The notes under the pieces are model-generated. The model was not told the DNA's origin. It worked only from the letters and a program-made list of their open reading frames with translations, and did not search any database. Shown here piece by piece: positions 33,723 to 42,170 of a DNA stretch of 64,000 nucleotides; within the stretch, counting starts at the first letter, position 1; every line of letters starts with the position of its first letter. The translations under genes were made by a program, and so were the position numbers. Source of the stretch: OLB4 sp002050165 (lineage in GTDB: Bacteria > Bacteroidota > Ignavibacteria > Tepidaquicellales > Tepidaquicellaceae); NCBI GenBank assembly GCA_030263475.1, contig SZPC01000002.1, forward strand, positions 186,001-250,000. Reading direction: 5' to 3'.

Positions 33723-35681
33723 TCACTTAACGAGAACCATTCGTTTGACGGTCGAAAATTCCCCAACGGTAAGCGAGTAAAAGTAAACTCCGCTCGGAAA
33801 TCCGGAAGCATCCCAGGTGAAAGTGTAACTACCCGCGTTAATTGGATTATTTAGCGGTACTGCAATTTCCATTCCCGCTGAATTGAAGATTTTGATAGTA
33901 ACTTTCCTGCCGGTGAGTGATTGAGGAATTTCAAAATTTATATTTGTGACCGGATTAAACGGGTTAGGGAAATTTTGAGATAACCAAAGTCCGTCAGGTA
34001 AGGTGTTCCCCTGAGCATTAATTACAAGCGGTATTAACGAACTGCCACCGATACCGTCGCGTTTGTAATTGCCTTTAAAGGTACTCCAAATTTTAATTGA
34101 GTCATACACACCCGGAGTATCCCAGATATAAACTTTTCTATCGTTACAACCAGCAATTAATTCGTTATCACCGTCGCCGTCAATATCAGTGATAGTAGGA
34201 GAAGTTTCAAATGCATTGAGCGTAGTAGCTTCGGGGTCGAGTGGAAAACCATTAGCCAGAATTCCGGATCCGGTGAAACCATACATTTTACCCTGGTTCG
34301 TTCCGCCGATTATATCCGGTAGCGAGTCACCGTCCATATCGCCCATAGCTGTTGCACCGTCAACCCATGTTGCATATACGGGTTGCGGAAATCCGTTAAT
34401 CAAATTGCCTTGTCTGTCGAACACAACTATTTTCCCGAGGCTAACCGCCTCAACAGTTCCAAACCCAAATTCAGGCTGACCATCGCCGTTCATATCGGCA
34501 ATTGAAACGTTTGCAAACGGATGACCCGCAGGAACTTCAAACGGGAATGGTGAAATTAAATTAGCGTTATAATCGAACGCATAGATTCCGTTAATCTGGT
34601 TCGGATGGCTTTCTATTTTAACCCTTATTATTACGTCTAGTTTTCCGTCACCGGTAATATCGTAAAGCGAAGGTGTTCCGCCAACGGCGTAGGGTCCGGC
34701 GATTACAGGCCAACCGGATTTTACTTCACCCATATCGTTGTAACATAAAATCCGTCCCTCGTAGCTTGATGCATTATCGTAACCGGTACCTACTATAATT
34801 TCATATCTCCCGTCATTATCAATGTCAGCTATTACCGGTGAAGATTCAGAGCCTTTGGTGTAACCAATCGGGAAATTTGGGTAGTTAACTACGTTTGAAC
34901 CGTTAAACTTCAGTATGTGAAGTTTTGCGTCCATGTCAGTATCACGGTCGCGGGATGTGATAATGATTTCATCTTTGCCGTCGCCGTCGAGGTCTTTTAG
35001 TGCCGGAGCGGAATGTTCGTTCAGTCCGCCGGTATTATACGGAAAGCCGGTCATCATTGAGCCGTCAAATTTGTGCGCAAAAATGTTTCCGTTTTCATCA
35101 GCGTGGACGACCTCAAGTTGCCCGTCGCCGTCAAGATCACCAATCGCTGAAATTTCCATTGCGCCGCTGGTTTGGAGCGTTCCGAAGGGAATAGCGTAAG
35201 GAAATCCCGGGACGAAAGCACCGGTATATTTCCAAAGGTACAATTCCGGTTGATTCGTAGAGAATCCCGCAGTTACGGAGACTTCAAGTTTACCGTCACC
35301 GTTCATATCTGCCGAAGTCGGCGATGATTTGTACAAAGGCCAACCGGTGCTAACCTGTCGCGGCCAACCGAATTGATATGGCAGGACTAAATCCGAAGGC
35401 TCCGGCACTGGCGCAGTGTAGTGCTGTATTGATAATATCCTGAATCCCGCAACCTGTAAGCGCGATAGTTGTTCAGGTGTGCAGATTACCGTAATATTTC
35501 CGTTTTCAGTGTTATACGAATATTTACCTTCTCTTATTTTTTTTACATCATCGAAGGCGGAAATAAATGGTTCCAACTGCGCAATATCGGAAGTACTGTT
35601 AATCTTTATTTGAACGTAAATGTCAAATGAGTAAGAGTTGCCAAAGGTTAAAAGTAAAATTATGGTTAAAATGGTTTTCAT
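33723..35681 (-). CDS. Secreted FG-GAP/VCBS repeat protein with T9SS sorting domain
   Basis: 652 residues. Signal peptide MKTILTIILLLTFGNSYS. Residues about 115-540 hold seven or so FG-GAP repeats with calcium-loop motifs (GDLDGDGQLE, LKDLDGDGKDE, IADIDNDGRYE, MGDMDGDSLPD, TDIDGDGDNE), predicting an integrin-like beta-propeller. The C-terminal LSQNFPNPFNPVTNINFEIP and a beta domain ending VKRMVLVK are a T9SS type A signal. Surface or secreted protein, ligand unknown. Confidence 0.88.
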   Translation of the reverse strand: MKTILTIILLLTFGNSYSFDIYVQIKINSTSDIAQLEPFISAFDDVKKIREGKYSYNTENGNITVICTPEQLSRLQVAGFRILSIQHYTAPVPEPSDLVLPYQFGWPRQVSTGWPLYKSSPTSADMNGDGKLEVSVTAGFSTNQPELYLWKYTGAFVPGFPYAIPFGTLQTSGAMEISAIGDLDGDGQLEVVHADENGNIFAHKFDGSMMTGFPYNTGGLNEHSAPALKDLDGDGKDEIIITSRDRDTDMDAKLHILKFNGSNVVNYPNFPIGYTKGSESSPVIADIDNDGRYEIIVGTGYDNASSYEGRILCYNDMGEVKSGWPVIAGPYAVGGTPSLYDITGDGKLDVIIRVKIESHPNQINGIYAFDYNANLISPFPFEVPAGHPFANVSIADMNGDGQPEFGFGTVEAVSLGKIVVFDRQGNLINGFPQPVYATWVDGATAMGDMDGDSLPDIIGGTNQGKMYGFTGSGILANGFPLDPEATTLNAFETSPTITDIDGDGDNELIAGCNDRKVYIWDTPGVYDSIKIWSTFKGNYKRDGIGGSSLIPLVINAQGNTLPDGLWLSQNFPNPFNPVTNINFEIPQSLTGRKVTIKIFNSAGMEIAVPLNNPINAGSYTFTWDASGFPSGVYFYSLTVGEFSTVKRMVLVK

Positions 35682-35797
35682 TGGGATTTATTAATCAGAT
35701 TCAAGTTATATTATTTGTTTTTCAACATCAATACAATCGAATCAGATTTTAAGTATAAATTTTGATATAAAGATTTAAATTAAAAAAATATAAATTA

Positions 35798-38700
35798 GTG
35801 AAGTTTTTAACCTTGATAAAAGAAAAGTATAACAAACAATTTGTATTAGTTACGGGGATAATAATTACATTTCTGATATCCTACCTTGACATTATTACCG
35901 AACCTTTTACTTATTTTCTGGTTTTAGTTATTCTCCCAATCATTTACGTAACATGGTATGCTGGTAAGAGCTACGGGGTAATCCTCATAGTGCTTTTCAA
36001 TTTGTATTACGTGATAAATTCTTCAAGCCACATGAAGGGCGATTCAGCAGGTGATGGTAACGTTTTAAATCTCTTCGTTATTTTGACCGCAACTATCCTC
36101 GTACTGATTTTGATTGCCAATATCCGCGGATATTACCTCGGGATGCAACATCAATATCAACTTGCAAAGGACGAAACGAAGGTTACACAGGAGAAGCTTC
36201 AGAAGACTTCAAAAGCACTTGAAGAGTTCCGGCACGCAATTGAAAATATTTCACCTGAAAATATTTTTTATACTTTGAATTGCAGCGGGAAATTCATATA
36301 CATTAACGAACATTTTGAAAGAATCACTGGATTCAGTCAGAGTGAAATTATGGAAATGAATTTCTTTGACCTCCTTCATCCCGATTACTCAGCAGATTCA
36401 ATTGATTTTACTAACCGTCAGATCTGTGGCAGCGATTTAACCGGACTTTCTGAAATAAAGATTCGCAACAAACGTGGTAACGCTGTCTGGTTGAGGCAAA
36501 ACGTAATGATGAACCTCGAAGGTGGCGAAATCATCGGGTTGAGTATTCTTGCAAATGACATAAGTGAAGAAATTCATTTGAAGGAAGAAATCGTTGAGAA
36601 CGAATCGAAGCTAAGCCAGATTATTGACCTCGTGCCGCATTTCATTTTCGCAAAGGACAGGGAAGGGAAATTTATCCTTGCAAATAAAAGACTGGCTGAT
36701 TCGTACGGTACTTCGAAGGAGGATATAATAGGTAAGAGTGATAAAGATTTCAATACCAGCGAAGAAGAAATTGAATGGTTCAGGAACGATGACCTTGAAG
36801 TTATAAACACGCTAAGGTCAAAATACATCCCTATTGAAAAAGTTACGACAATTAATGGTGTGAGGTTTTACGAAACATTTAAAGCTCCTATTTTTATTTC
36901 TAAGATTAACGAATATGCAGTGCTCGGAGTAGCAAACGATATCACTGAACGGGTAATGGCGGAGCGAGAGCTGAAAAAGCTAGAAATGAAATTTTCAAAT
37001 TTCGCAAAAAACGCACCGGTTGCTCTCACAAGGTTCAATCTCACAGAAAACAAGTACGATTTCGTTAACGATGAATTCGAACGGCAATCGGGTTATACGC
37101 TTGAGGAATATGAGAAATTATCCGATCAGGAATTAATTAATTTAATTCACCCGGAGGACAGGGATAAGAAATTTATGGAGTTTAAAAACTGGATGAATGA
37201 CGGTATGACGGGTATTTTAAGGAGCCTCTATCGTATTGTGAACAAAAATGGTGAAATTATCTGGATTGATACTTACAGTTACACTGATCTCGACGAGAAC
37301 GGCGCTGTAAATTATATCAACCAGATTTGTGTGGACGTTACCGATAAAATGAACACCCAGAAACGAATTGAACGGAGTGAAGAGAGATATAAAACATTTA
37401 TTGAAAATAGTACAGAAGGTATTTGCAGGTTTGAGCATTCAACCCCGATTAATTTGAATCAAACTCACGAAAAAATTGTATCGGATATTTACAAATACGC
37501 TTATCTTGCAGAATGTAATTTAGAGTTTGCCAAAATGTACGGCTACAGAACCGTAGAAGAAATTGTGAACACTCCGTTGAGAGTTCTGCAAGGTGGGGAT
37601 GACAATCCGGACAATTTTAATTCAAAGCTCGCCTGGATTAAGAGCGGATTCAGGGTAAAAAATATAGAGACAATTGAGGTTAATAACAGAGGTGAACGCA
37701 AGTATTTCCTGAACAGCGTCATCGGGATAGTAGAAGACGGAAAGTTGCTTAGATCATGGGGAACTCAAATTGATATAACCGAGCACAAGCAACTTCAATC
37801 TCTGAATAAAACTTTGTCTGAAGCAATTGAACAAACGCATATTGCTATCAGGATAACTGACCCGGCCGGTGTAACGAGTTACGTTAATTCAAGTTTTGCA
37901 AATGTGATGGGCGTTCCGAAATCAAGCCTTATCGGTGAAAAAGACAGTCTTATTGCTGAACTCTTAAGTGATTCGTCGCCAGGAGGATTATCGGAATCGG
38001 GAATGTGGAAAAGCGAACGAATAAGAGTAAAGGAGAACGGCGAACAGTTCTGGGAAGTAGTGAATATTTCTGCAATCAGGGATTCGTCCGGCAAGGTGTT
38101 GCATTACCTTATAATCTCTGAGGATGTTACGGAGAAACGGGAACTTGAAATTAAGCTCACTGAAAGTGATCAGAGGTACAAGGAATTTATTAATCAAAGC
38201 ATTGATGCAGTTTACAGAATGGAGTTGAGAAAGCCGATTGATATTAACGAGCCATTGGAGAAAATCGTAAAGCATTTCTTTAATTACGGTTATATTGCCG
38301 AGTGTAACGAGGCAATGGCAAAGATTTACGCACAGAGAAAAGCCTCCGATTTGATTGGTCTTTCAGGAAAGGAAATTTCGAAATCTATCGATGAATACAG
38401 AAAGAAATATAATTTTGATAACTTTATTAAAAATGGATTTAAGTTAATAAATGATGAATCAAAGTTAGTTGACCCGGAAGGTAACGAAAGATATATATTG
38501 GACAACTTATTTGGTATAATTGAGGACGGTAAATTGATCAGAGTTTGGGGAATTAAGAGGGATATTACCGAAATTAGGATAATTGAGGAAGAGGTAAGAT
38601 ATTTGTCCAATGCTGTTCATCAAAGCCCGGTAGCAGTTGCAATTTTGAATACCGGATTCAAAATAATGTATGTAAACAAACGATTCACCGAATTCACGCA

Positions 38701-39697
38701 ATATGAAGAACAAGAAGTAATCGGAAAATATCCGTTTATTTTACTTGACGGACAATTTTCTGTAGCGATGCAAAATGAAATTAAGTCAAGCCTTAAAAAA
38801 GGCGAAACCTGGCGGGGTGAGATTTCAAATAAAAGAAAGGACGGTAGCGAGTATTGGGAAATATCAACCTTGTCATCCGTAAAAGATAAAGCCGGCGAGA
38901 TTACGCATTACGTTTATATAAAGCAAGATATAACTCAAAGAAAAATTGTAGAAGCTGAATTACTCGAAGCGAAAAAGAAAGCGGAAGAGCTAACGAAAAT
39001 TAAGGGTGAATTTCTCGCGAACATGAGTCATGAAATAAGGACACCGCTAAACGGTATTATCGGTATGTCGCAATTACTATCAACTACTGACCTAAACGAA
39101 GAACAAAATGAATATGTAGATCTGGTTAATATTTCATCGCATTCACTCTTGAACATAATAAATGATATACTTGACTTTTCAAAGCTTGAAAGTAACAAAC
39201 TAAAAATTTCCGAACACCCGTTCAATCTAAGAACACTGCTTACAAATATCAGGTCACTCAATAATAAAATCGCTACTGAAAAGGGGATTGAACTCCGGCT
39301 AAACTTTGGAAACTTATCGGATGGAAATTATATCGGCGACGAGCAACGGATAAATCAGGTTATAACAAATCTGGTTTCAAATGCGCTTAAATTCACAAAC
39401 GAAGGATACGTTGAGATAAATTGCTCCGCGCGGAAAGGGAGTCAAAATAATAAAGATGAAATTACAATCAGTGTTCAGGATACCGGAATAGGAATTCCCG
39501 ATGATAAGATTGGTTACCTTTTCGAGAATTTTGTACAACTCGAAAATTCATACGGAAAAAATTATGTAGGAACGGGATTGGGGTTATCAATCGTTAAGAA
39601 GTTAGTTTCGCTTATGGATGGAGAGATTGAGGTAAAAAGCAAAGTTGGGCATGGAAGCGAGTTTATAGTAAAACTGAATCTAAGTACAACAGACTAA
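35798..39697 (+). CDS. Membrane sensor histidine kinase with seven PAS domains
   Basis: 1299 residues, GTG start. Four or so N-terminal membrane helices (about 15-110) are followed by a coiled linker and seven PAS/PAC units (about 145-1060), the fourth and sixth sharing the 'IAECN.xMAK(I/M)Y' element. The HisKA box is EFLANMSHEIRTPLNG with the phospho-acceptor His near residue 1078. The HATPase follows: NLVSNALKF, DTGIGIP, GTGLGLSIVK. No receiver domain is attached and no response regulator is adjacent, so it must signal to a partner elsewhere. Confidence 0.93.
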   Translation: MKFLTLIKEKYNKQFVLVTGIIITFLISYLDIITEPFTYFLVLVILPIIYVTWYAGKSYGVILIVLFNLYYVINSSSHMKGDSAGDGNVLNLFVILTATILVLILIANIRGYYLGMQHQYQLAKDETKVTQEKLQKTSKALEEFRHAIENISPENIFYTLNCSGKFIYINEHFERITGFSQSEIMEMNFFDLLHPDYSADSIDFTNRQICGSDLTGLSEIKIRNKRGNAVWLRQNVMMNLEGGEIIGLSILANDISEEIHLKEEIVENESKLSQIIDLVPHFIFAKDREGKFILANKRLADSYGTSKEDIIGKSDKDFNTSEEEIEWFRNDDLEVINTLRSKYIPIEKVTTINGVRFYETFKAPIFISKINEYAVLGVANDITERVMAERELKKLEMKFSNFAKNAPVALTRFNLTENKYDFVNDEFERQSGYTLEEYEKLSDQELINLIHPEDRDKKFMEFKNWMNDGMTGILRSLYRIVNKNGEIIWIDTYSYTDLDENGAVNYINQICVDVTDKMNTQKRIERSEERYKTFIENSTEGICRFEHSTPINLNQTHEKIVSDIYKYAYLAECNLEFAKMYGYRTVEEIVNTPLRVLQGGDDNPDNFNSKLAWIKSGFRVKNIETIEVNNRGERKYFLNSVIGIVEDGKLLRSWGTQIDITEHKQLQSLNKTLSEAIEQTHIAIRITDPAGVTSYVNSSFANVMGVPKSSLIGEKDSLIAELLSDSSPGGLSESGMWKSERIRVKENGEQFWEVVNISAIRDSSGKVLHYLIISEDVTEKRELEIKLTESDQRYKEFINQSIDAVYRMELRKPIDINEPLEKIVKHFFNYGYIAECNEAMAKIYAQRKASDLIGLSGKEISKSIDEYRKKYNFDNFIKNGFKLINDESKLVDPEGNERYILDNLFGIIEDGKLIRVWGIKRDITEIRIIEEEVRYLSNAVHQSPVAVAILNTGFKIMYVNKRFTEFTQYEEQEVIGKYPFILLDGQFSVAMQNEIKSSLKKGETWRGEISNKRKDGSEYWEISTLSSVKDKAGEITHYVYIKQDITQRKIVEAELLEAKKKAEELTKIKGEFLANMSHEIRTPLNGIIGMSQLLSTTDLNEEQNEYVDLVNISSHSLLNIINDILDFSKLESNKLKISEHPFNLRTLLTNIRSLNNKIATEKGIELRLNFGNLSDGNYIGDEQRINQVITNLVSNALKFTNEGYVEINCSARKGSQNNKDEITISVQDTGIGIPDDKIGYLFENFVQLENSYGKNYVGTGLGLSIVKKLVSLMDGEIEVKSKVGHGSEFIVKLNLSTTD

Positions 39698-39756
39698 CCG
39701 AAGTCAAGATTAATTTCGTTGAAATCCGGATTCAAAATCATTAGTTTGCACACTTC

Positions 39757-39829
39757 GGTCAGGTAGCTCAGTCGGTAGAGCAACGGCCTGAAAAGCCGTG
39801 TGTCGTCGGTTCGATTCCGTCCCTGACCA
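39757..39829 (+). tRNA. tRNA-Phe (GAA)
   Basis: 73 nt cloverleaf. Acceptor GGTCAGG pairs with CCTGACC (39757-39763 with 39822-39828). D-stem GCTC/GAGC. Anticodon stem ACGGC/GCCGT with loop CTGAAAA, anticodon GAA at 39790-39792. T-loop TTCGATT with one T-T mismatch in the stem. CCA is not encoded. Confidence 0.95.
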
Positions 39830-39839
39830 CAATTAAATT

Positions 39840-39871
39840 AAGGATTCGGTAATTAATCGGATCCTTTTTTT
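39840..39871 (+). terminator. Intrinsic terminator after tRNA-Phe
   Basis: Stem aaggattcg with cggatcctt (one G-T wobble) and a run of seven T. It separates the tRNA from the regulator gene, whose GTG lies 14 bp on. Confidence 0.75.
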
Positions 39872-39884
39872 GTTATAGTGAACA

Positions 39885-40451
39885 GTGAATATCAGAATTA
39901 AAAATATGGTGTGCGACCGGTGTCTTTTGACTGTAAGCAGAATTTTCGATGAGTTGAAAATCAATCTCAGTTCGTTAAAGTTAGGTGAAGCGGTTACCGA
40001 TAGAGAAACTATACCGAACAGCATATTTAATAAATTGAAATCAAAACTGTCGGAGAGCGGATTTGAAATAATAGAGGACAAAAATGAGGTATTAGTTAAT
40101 TCATTGAAGCTGGAGTTGATGAAACTTGCAAGAAGCGAAGCGTCACCGGAGACGAGACAAAAGTTGTCAGAACACATCACAAAGAAATTCAACAGAGATT
40201 ATAATTCACTTGCTGCGATTTTCTCTGAAATGGAAATGACAACAATCGGCAAATACTTCATCGCGCAAAAGGTCGAATATGTGAAAGAATTACTGGAATA
40301 CGGCGAATTAACTCTCAGTGAAATAGCGTATCGGTTGGGTTACAGCAGTGTTTCACACTTGTCTTCGCAGTTTAAACAATTGACTGGCATTACACCTTCG
40401 GCTTATAAAATCAGCCCGAAAACGACTCGTCAGCCATTGGACAAAGTTTAA
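39885..40451 (+). CDS. AraC-family regulator with a CxxC N-terminus, likely metal-responsive
   Basis: 188 residues, GTG start. The N-terminal half is heavy-metal-associated-like with MVCDRCLLTV (cysteines 10 and 13) but without other AraC ligand-domain features. The C-terminal half has two helix-turn-helix motifs: LTLSEIAYRLGYSSVSHLSSQFKQ and the closing LTGITPSAYK. Next to a copper cluster, the CxxC pair suggests sensing of Cu(I). It probably controls the genes at 40518-44672; that is inference. Confidence 0.82.
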   Translation: MNIRIKNMVCDRCLLTVSRIFDELKINLSSLKLGEAVTDRETIPNSIFNKLKSKLSESGFEIIEDKNEVLVNSLKLELMKLARSEASPETRQKLSEHITKKFNRDYNSLAAIFSEMEMTTIGKYFIAQKVEYVKELLEYGELTLSEIAYRLGYSSVSHLSSQFKQLTGITPSAYKISPKTTRQPLDKV

Positions 40452-40517
40452 AATAATGAAAATGATTTATGAAAATATGTAACGGTATTTGGTGCAAAAG
40501 TTCATAATTTTGTATCA

Positions 40518-40931
40518 GTGAAAAGTAGAGTTGAAAATATTTTGTTGGTTTTAATTCCAATATTTTTTGTAGGAACTGCGCTTTTTGCAGGTGAGTTTAG
40601 AAATCCTGATGAAACGCTCAACAATTGTAATTCCACTTGTTCCGAAATTATTGCGAATTGTTCTTCCGTTGGAATTGAATCGGTTGGTAATCCGTACACC
40701 GGGAATTTAAAAAACGATGATTGCTGTTGCATACAGGGTACTGCTTCGGGAGATGAACAAAGCATCTTTGCGATTGTCCGGCAAATCCGCGATGACGGCT
40801 CTATATCAGCGGTAGATTATAGCCATTTTTCTAACAGAAAGTTGTACCACAGTATTCTTGATGGTGACGTTGAACAGAAAATCGGAGTTAGAAATGAATT
40901 GTTCTTATTATTTTCATCTTTGTTGATTTGA
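40518..40931 (+). CDS. Exported cysteine-rich protein of the copper cluster
   Basis: 137 residues, GTG start. An N-terminal hydrophobic segment (VENILLVLIPIFFVGTALFAG) acts as a signal. The mature part is rich in cysteine (NNCNSTCSEIIANC, NDDCCCIQG), suited to binding soft metals. No known family. It lies 66 bp after the regulator and is followed by the HMA gene. Confidence 0.7.
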   Translation: MKSRVENILLVLIPIFFVGTALFAGEFRNPDETLNNCNSTCSEIIANCSSVGIESVGNPYTGNLKNDDCCCIQGTASGDEQSIFAIVRQIRDDGSISAVDYSHFSNRKLYHSILDGDVEQKIGVRNELFLLFSSLLI

Positions 40932-40974
40932 TAACCCGTATAGGTTCAATTTTTAAAATTCAAACTCAACAAAA

Positions 40975-41442
40975 ATGTTACACAAAATTATTCCGATTGC
41001 GTTCTCGCTCTTTACTTTGACAGTTTTAAACCTTAATGCACAGGTGAAACAGGCGACAGTTGAAGTTGATGGATTTACATGTTCGCTTTGTGCAAAAGGT
41101 GTTGAGGGTCAGTTCAAGGCAATTGAGTTCATAAAATCCGTTGAAGCAAATCTGCGGGAAGCAAGTTTTCATATAGTCTTTTCCGACACAAGGGCGATTG
41201 AATTGTCGCAATTGCAAACTGCCGTTAAAGACGGCGGATTTACTGTCAGAAACATAATTATTAACGCTGCCGGAATTATTGATCAATCTGAATCCGGCTA
41301 CAGCCTTACGACGGGAAATACTGAGGAAATTAAAGTAAATGAAATTTCCGACGGAATTAATCCCGGCGACCATGTGGAAATTACCGGCATCTATGATGCA
41401 ACAAAAAATATAATCAACATAAGCACAATTAAAAAACTTTAA
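40975..41442 (+). CDS. Exported HMA-domain (heavy-metal-binding) protein
   Basis: 155 residues. Signal peptide to about residue 22 (MLHKIIPIAFSLFTLTVLNLNAQ). The HMA domain follows, with the metal-binding VDGFTCSLCAKGVEGQ (CxxC near residues 36-39). The C-terminal part is beta-rich (SYSLTTGNTEEI). The export signal suggests a periplasmic copper carrier or chelator. It is 11 bp from the next gene and thus probably in one operon. Confidence 0.85.
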   Translation: MLHKIIPIAFSLFTLTVLNLNAQVKQATVEVDGFTCSLCAKGVEGQFKAIEFIKSVEANLREASFHIVFSDTRAIELSQLQTAVKDGGFTVRNIIINAAGIIDQSESGYSLTTGNTEEIKVNEISDGINPGDHVEITGIYDATKNIINISTIKKL

Positions 41443-41453
41443 ACCAAAACAAA

Positions 41454-42080
41454 ATGAAAACATTAATTGTAATTTTTGCGATCTTCTTTGTCAGCAGTTA
41501 TTCTCAGTCAAAAGATCTTACGGCTGATTGTTGCGATTTAAACTCTGAACAATCTACGATAAGTTCGTCCTTCTGCGACGATAAACCAAATTGCGATGGT
41601 ACTTCGTCCACAAAAAAGAATTCCTCATGTAGCGATAACGGCAATACTGCAGGAATAACCGATGACGATCTCAAATGCCCGGTTTCCGGTGAAACAATTT
41701 CGGGTGAAGGCTTTAAATATACTTACCTGGGTAAAGAATATACATTCTGCTGCAAAGGTTGTGTTTCTGAATTTAAAACAGAACCGATTTTGTACATTAA
41801 AGAAGAACTGAAGTGCCCGGTCAGAGGTGAGACTGCATCGAAGGATGTTTCAACAGTCGTTGACGGTGTAAAATACTATTTCTGCTGCCCACCGTGCGTT
41901 GAGAAATTTACGGCAGATGTATCGAAATATATAACACCTGATACAAAGACTGAAAAAGAAGAAACCAAAAAACTTGAAACGTCTGAATCACCGGATGCAG
42001 AGAAAGAAGAAATTCAAAAGCTGGAACCACCGGTAACTCCGGATACACCTGAAAAGTCCGATACTGATTCGAAAGAATAA
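41454..42080 (+). CDS. Exported protein with two TRASH/YHS metal-binding domains
   Basis: 208 residues. The signal peptide (MKTLIVIFAIFFVSSYSQS) is followed by a Cys-rich segment and two YHS/TRASH domains: LKCPVSGETI...YTFCCKGCVSEF and LKCPVRGETA...YYFCCPPCVEKF (about residues 75-165). Each has the CP...CCxxC ligand set. The tail is Glu/Lys/Thr rich. Such domains bind copper or other soft metals. The gene ends before an intrinsic terminator, so copA is controlled separately. Confidence 0.87.
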   Translation: MKTLIVIFAIFFVSSYSQSKDLTADCCDLNSEQSTISSSFCDDKPNCDGTSSTKKNSSCSDNGNTAGITDDDLKCPVSGETISGEGFKYTYLGKEYTFCCKGCVSEFKTEPILYIKEELKCPVRGETASKDVSTVVDGVKYYFCCPPCVEKFTADVSKYITPDTKTEKEETKKLETSESPDAEKEEIQKLEPPVTPDTPEKSDTDSKE

Positions 42081-42129
42081 CCAGACTCCTCAGGCAAACT
42101 GGATTTTTATGAGTAAGATTCAAGTAAAG

Positions 42130-42158
42130 GGGTGGAAACAGATTCCACCCTTTTTTTT
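42130..42158 (+). terminator. Intrinsic terminator between the YHS gene and copA
   Basis: Stem gggtggaa with ttccaccc, loop acaga, then eight T. It lies where an extended copA start would place its first codons, so I reject that start. Confidence 0.88.
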
Positions 42159-42170
42159 AAAATTGCTTCA

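Noticed and set aside
42132..42170. Longer copA start
   Set aside because: The extension reads through a clear terminator hairpin and T run; the ATG at 42171 is followed directly by the HMA region.
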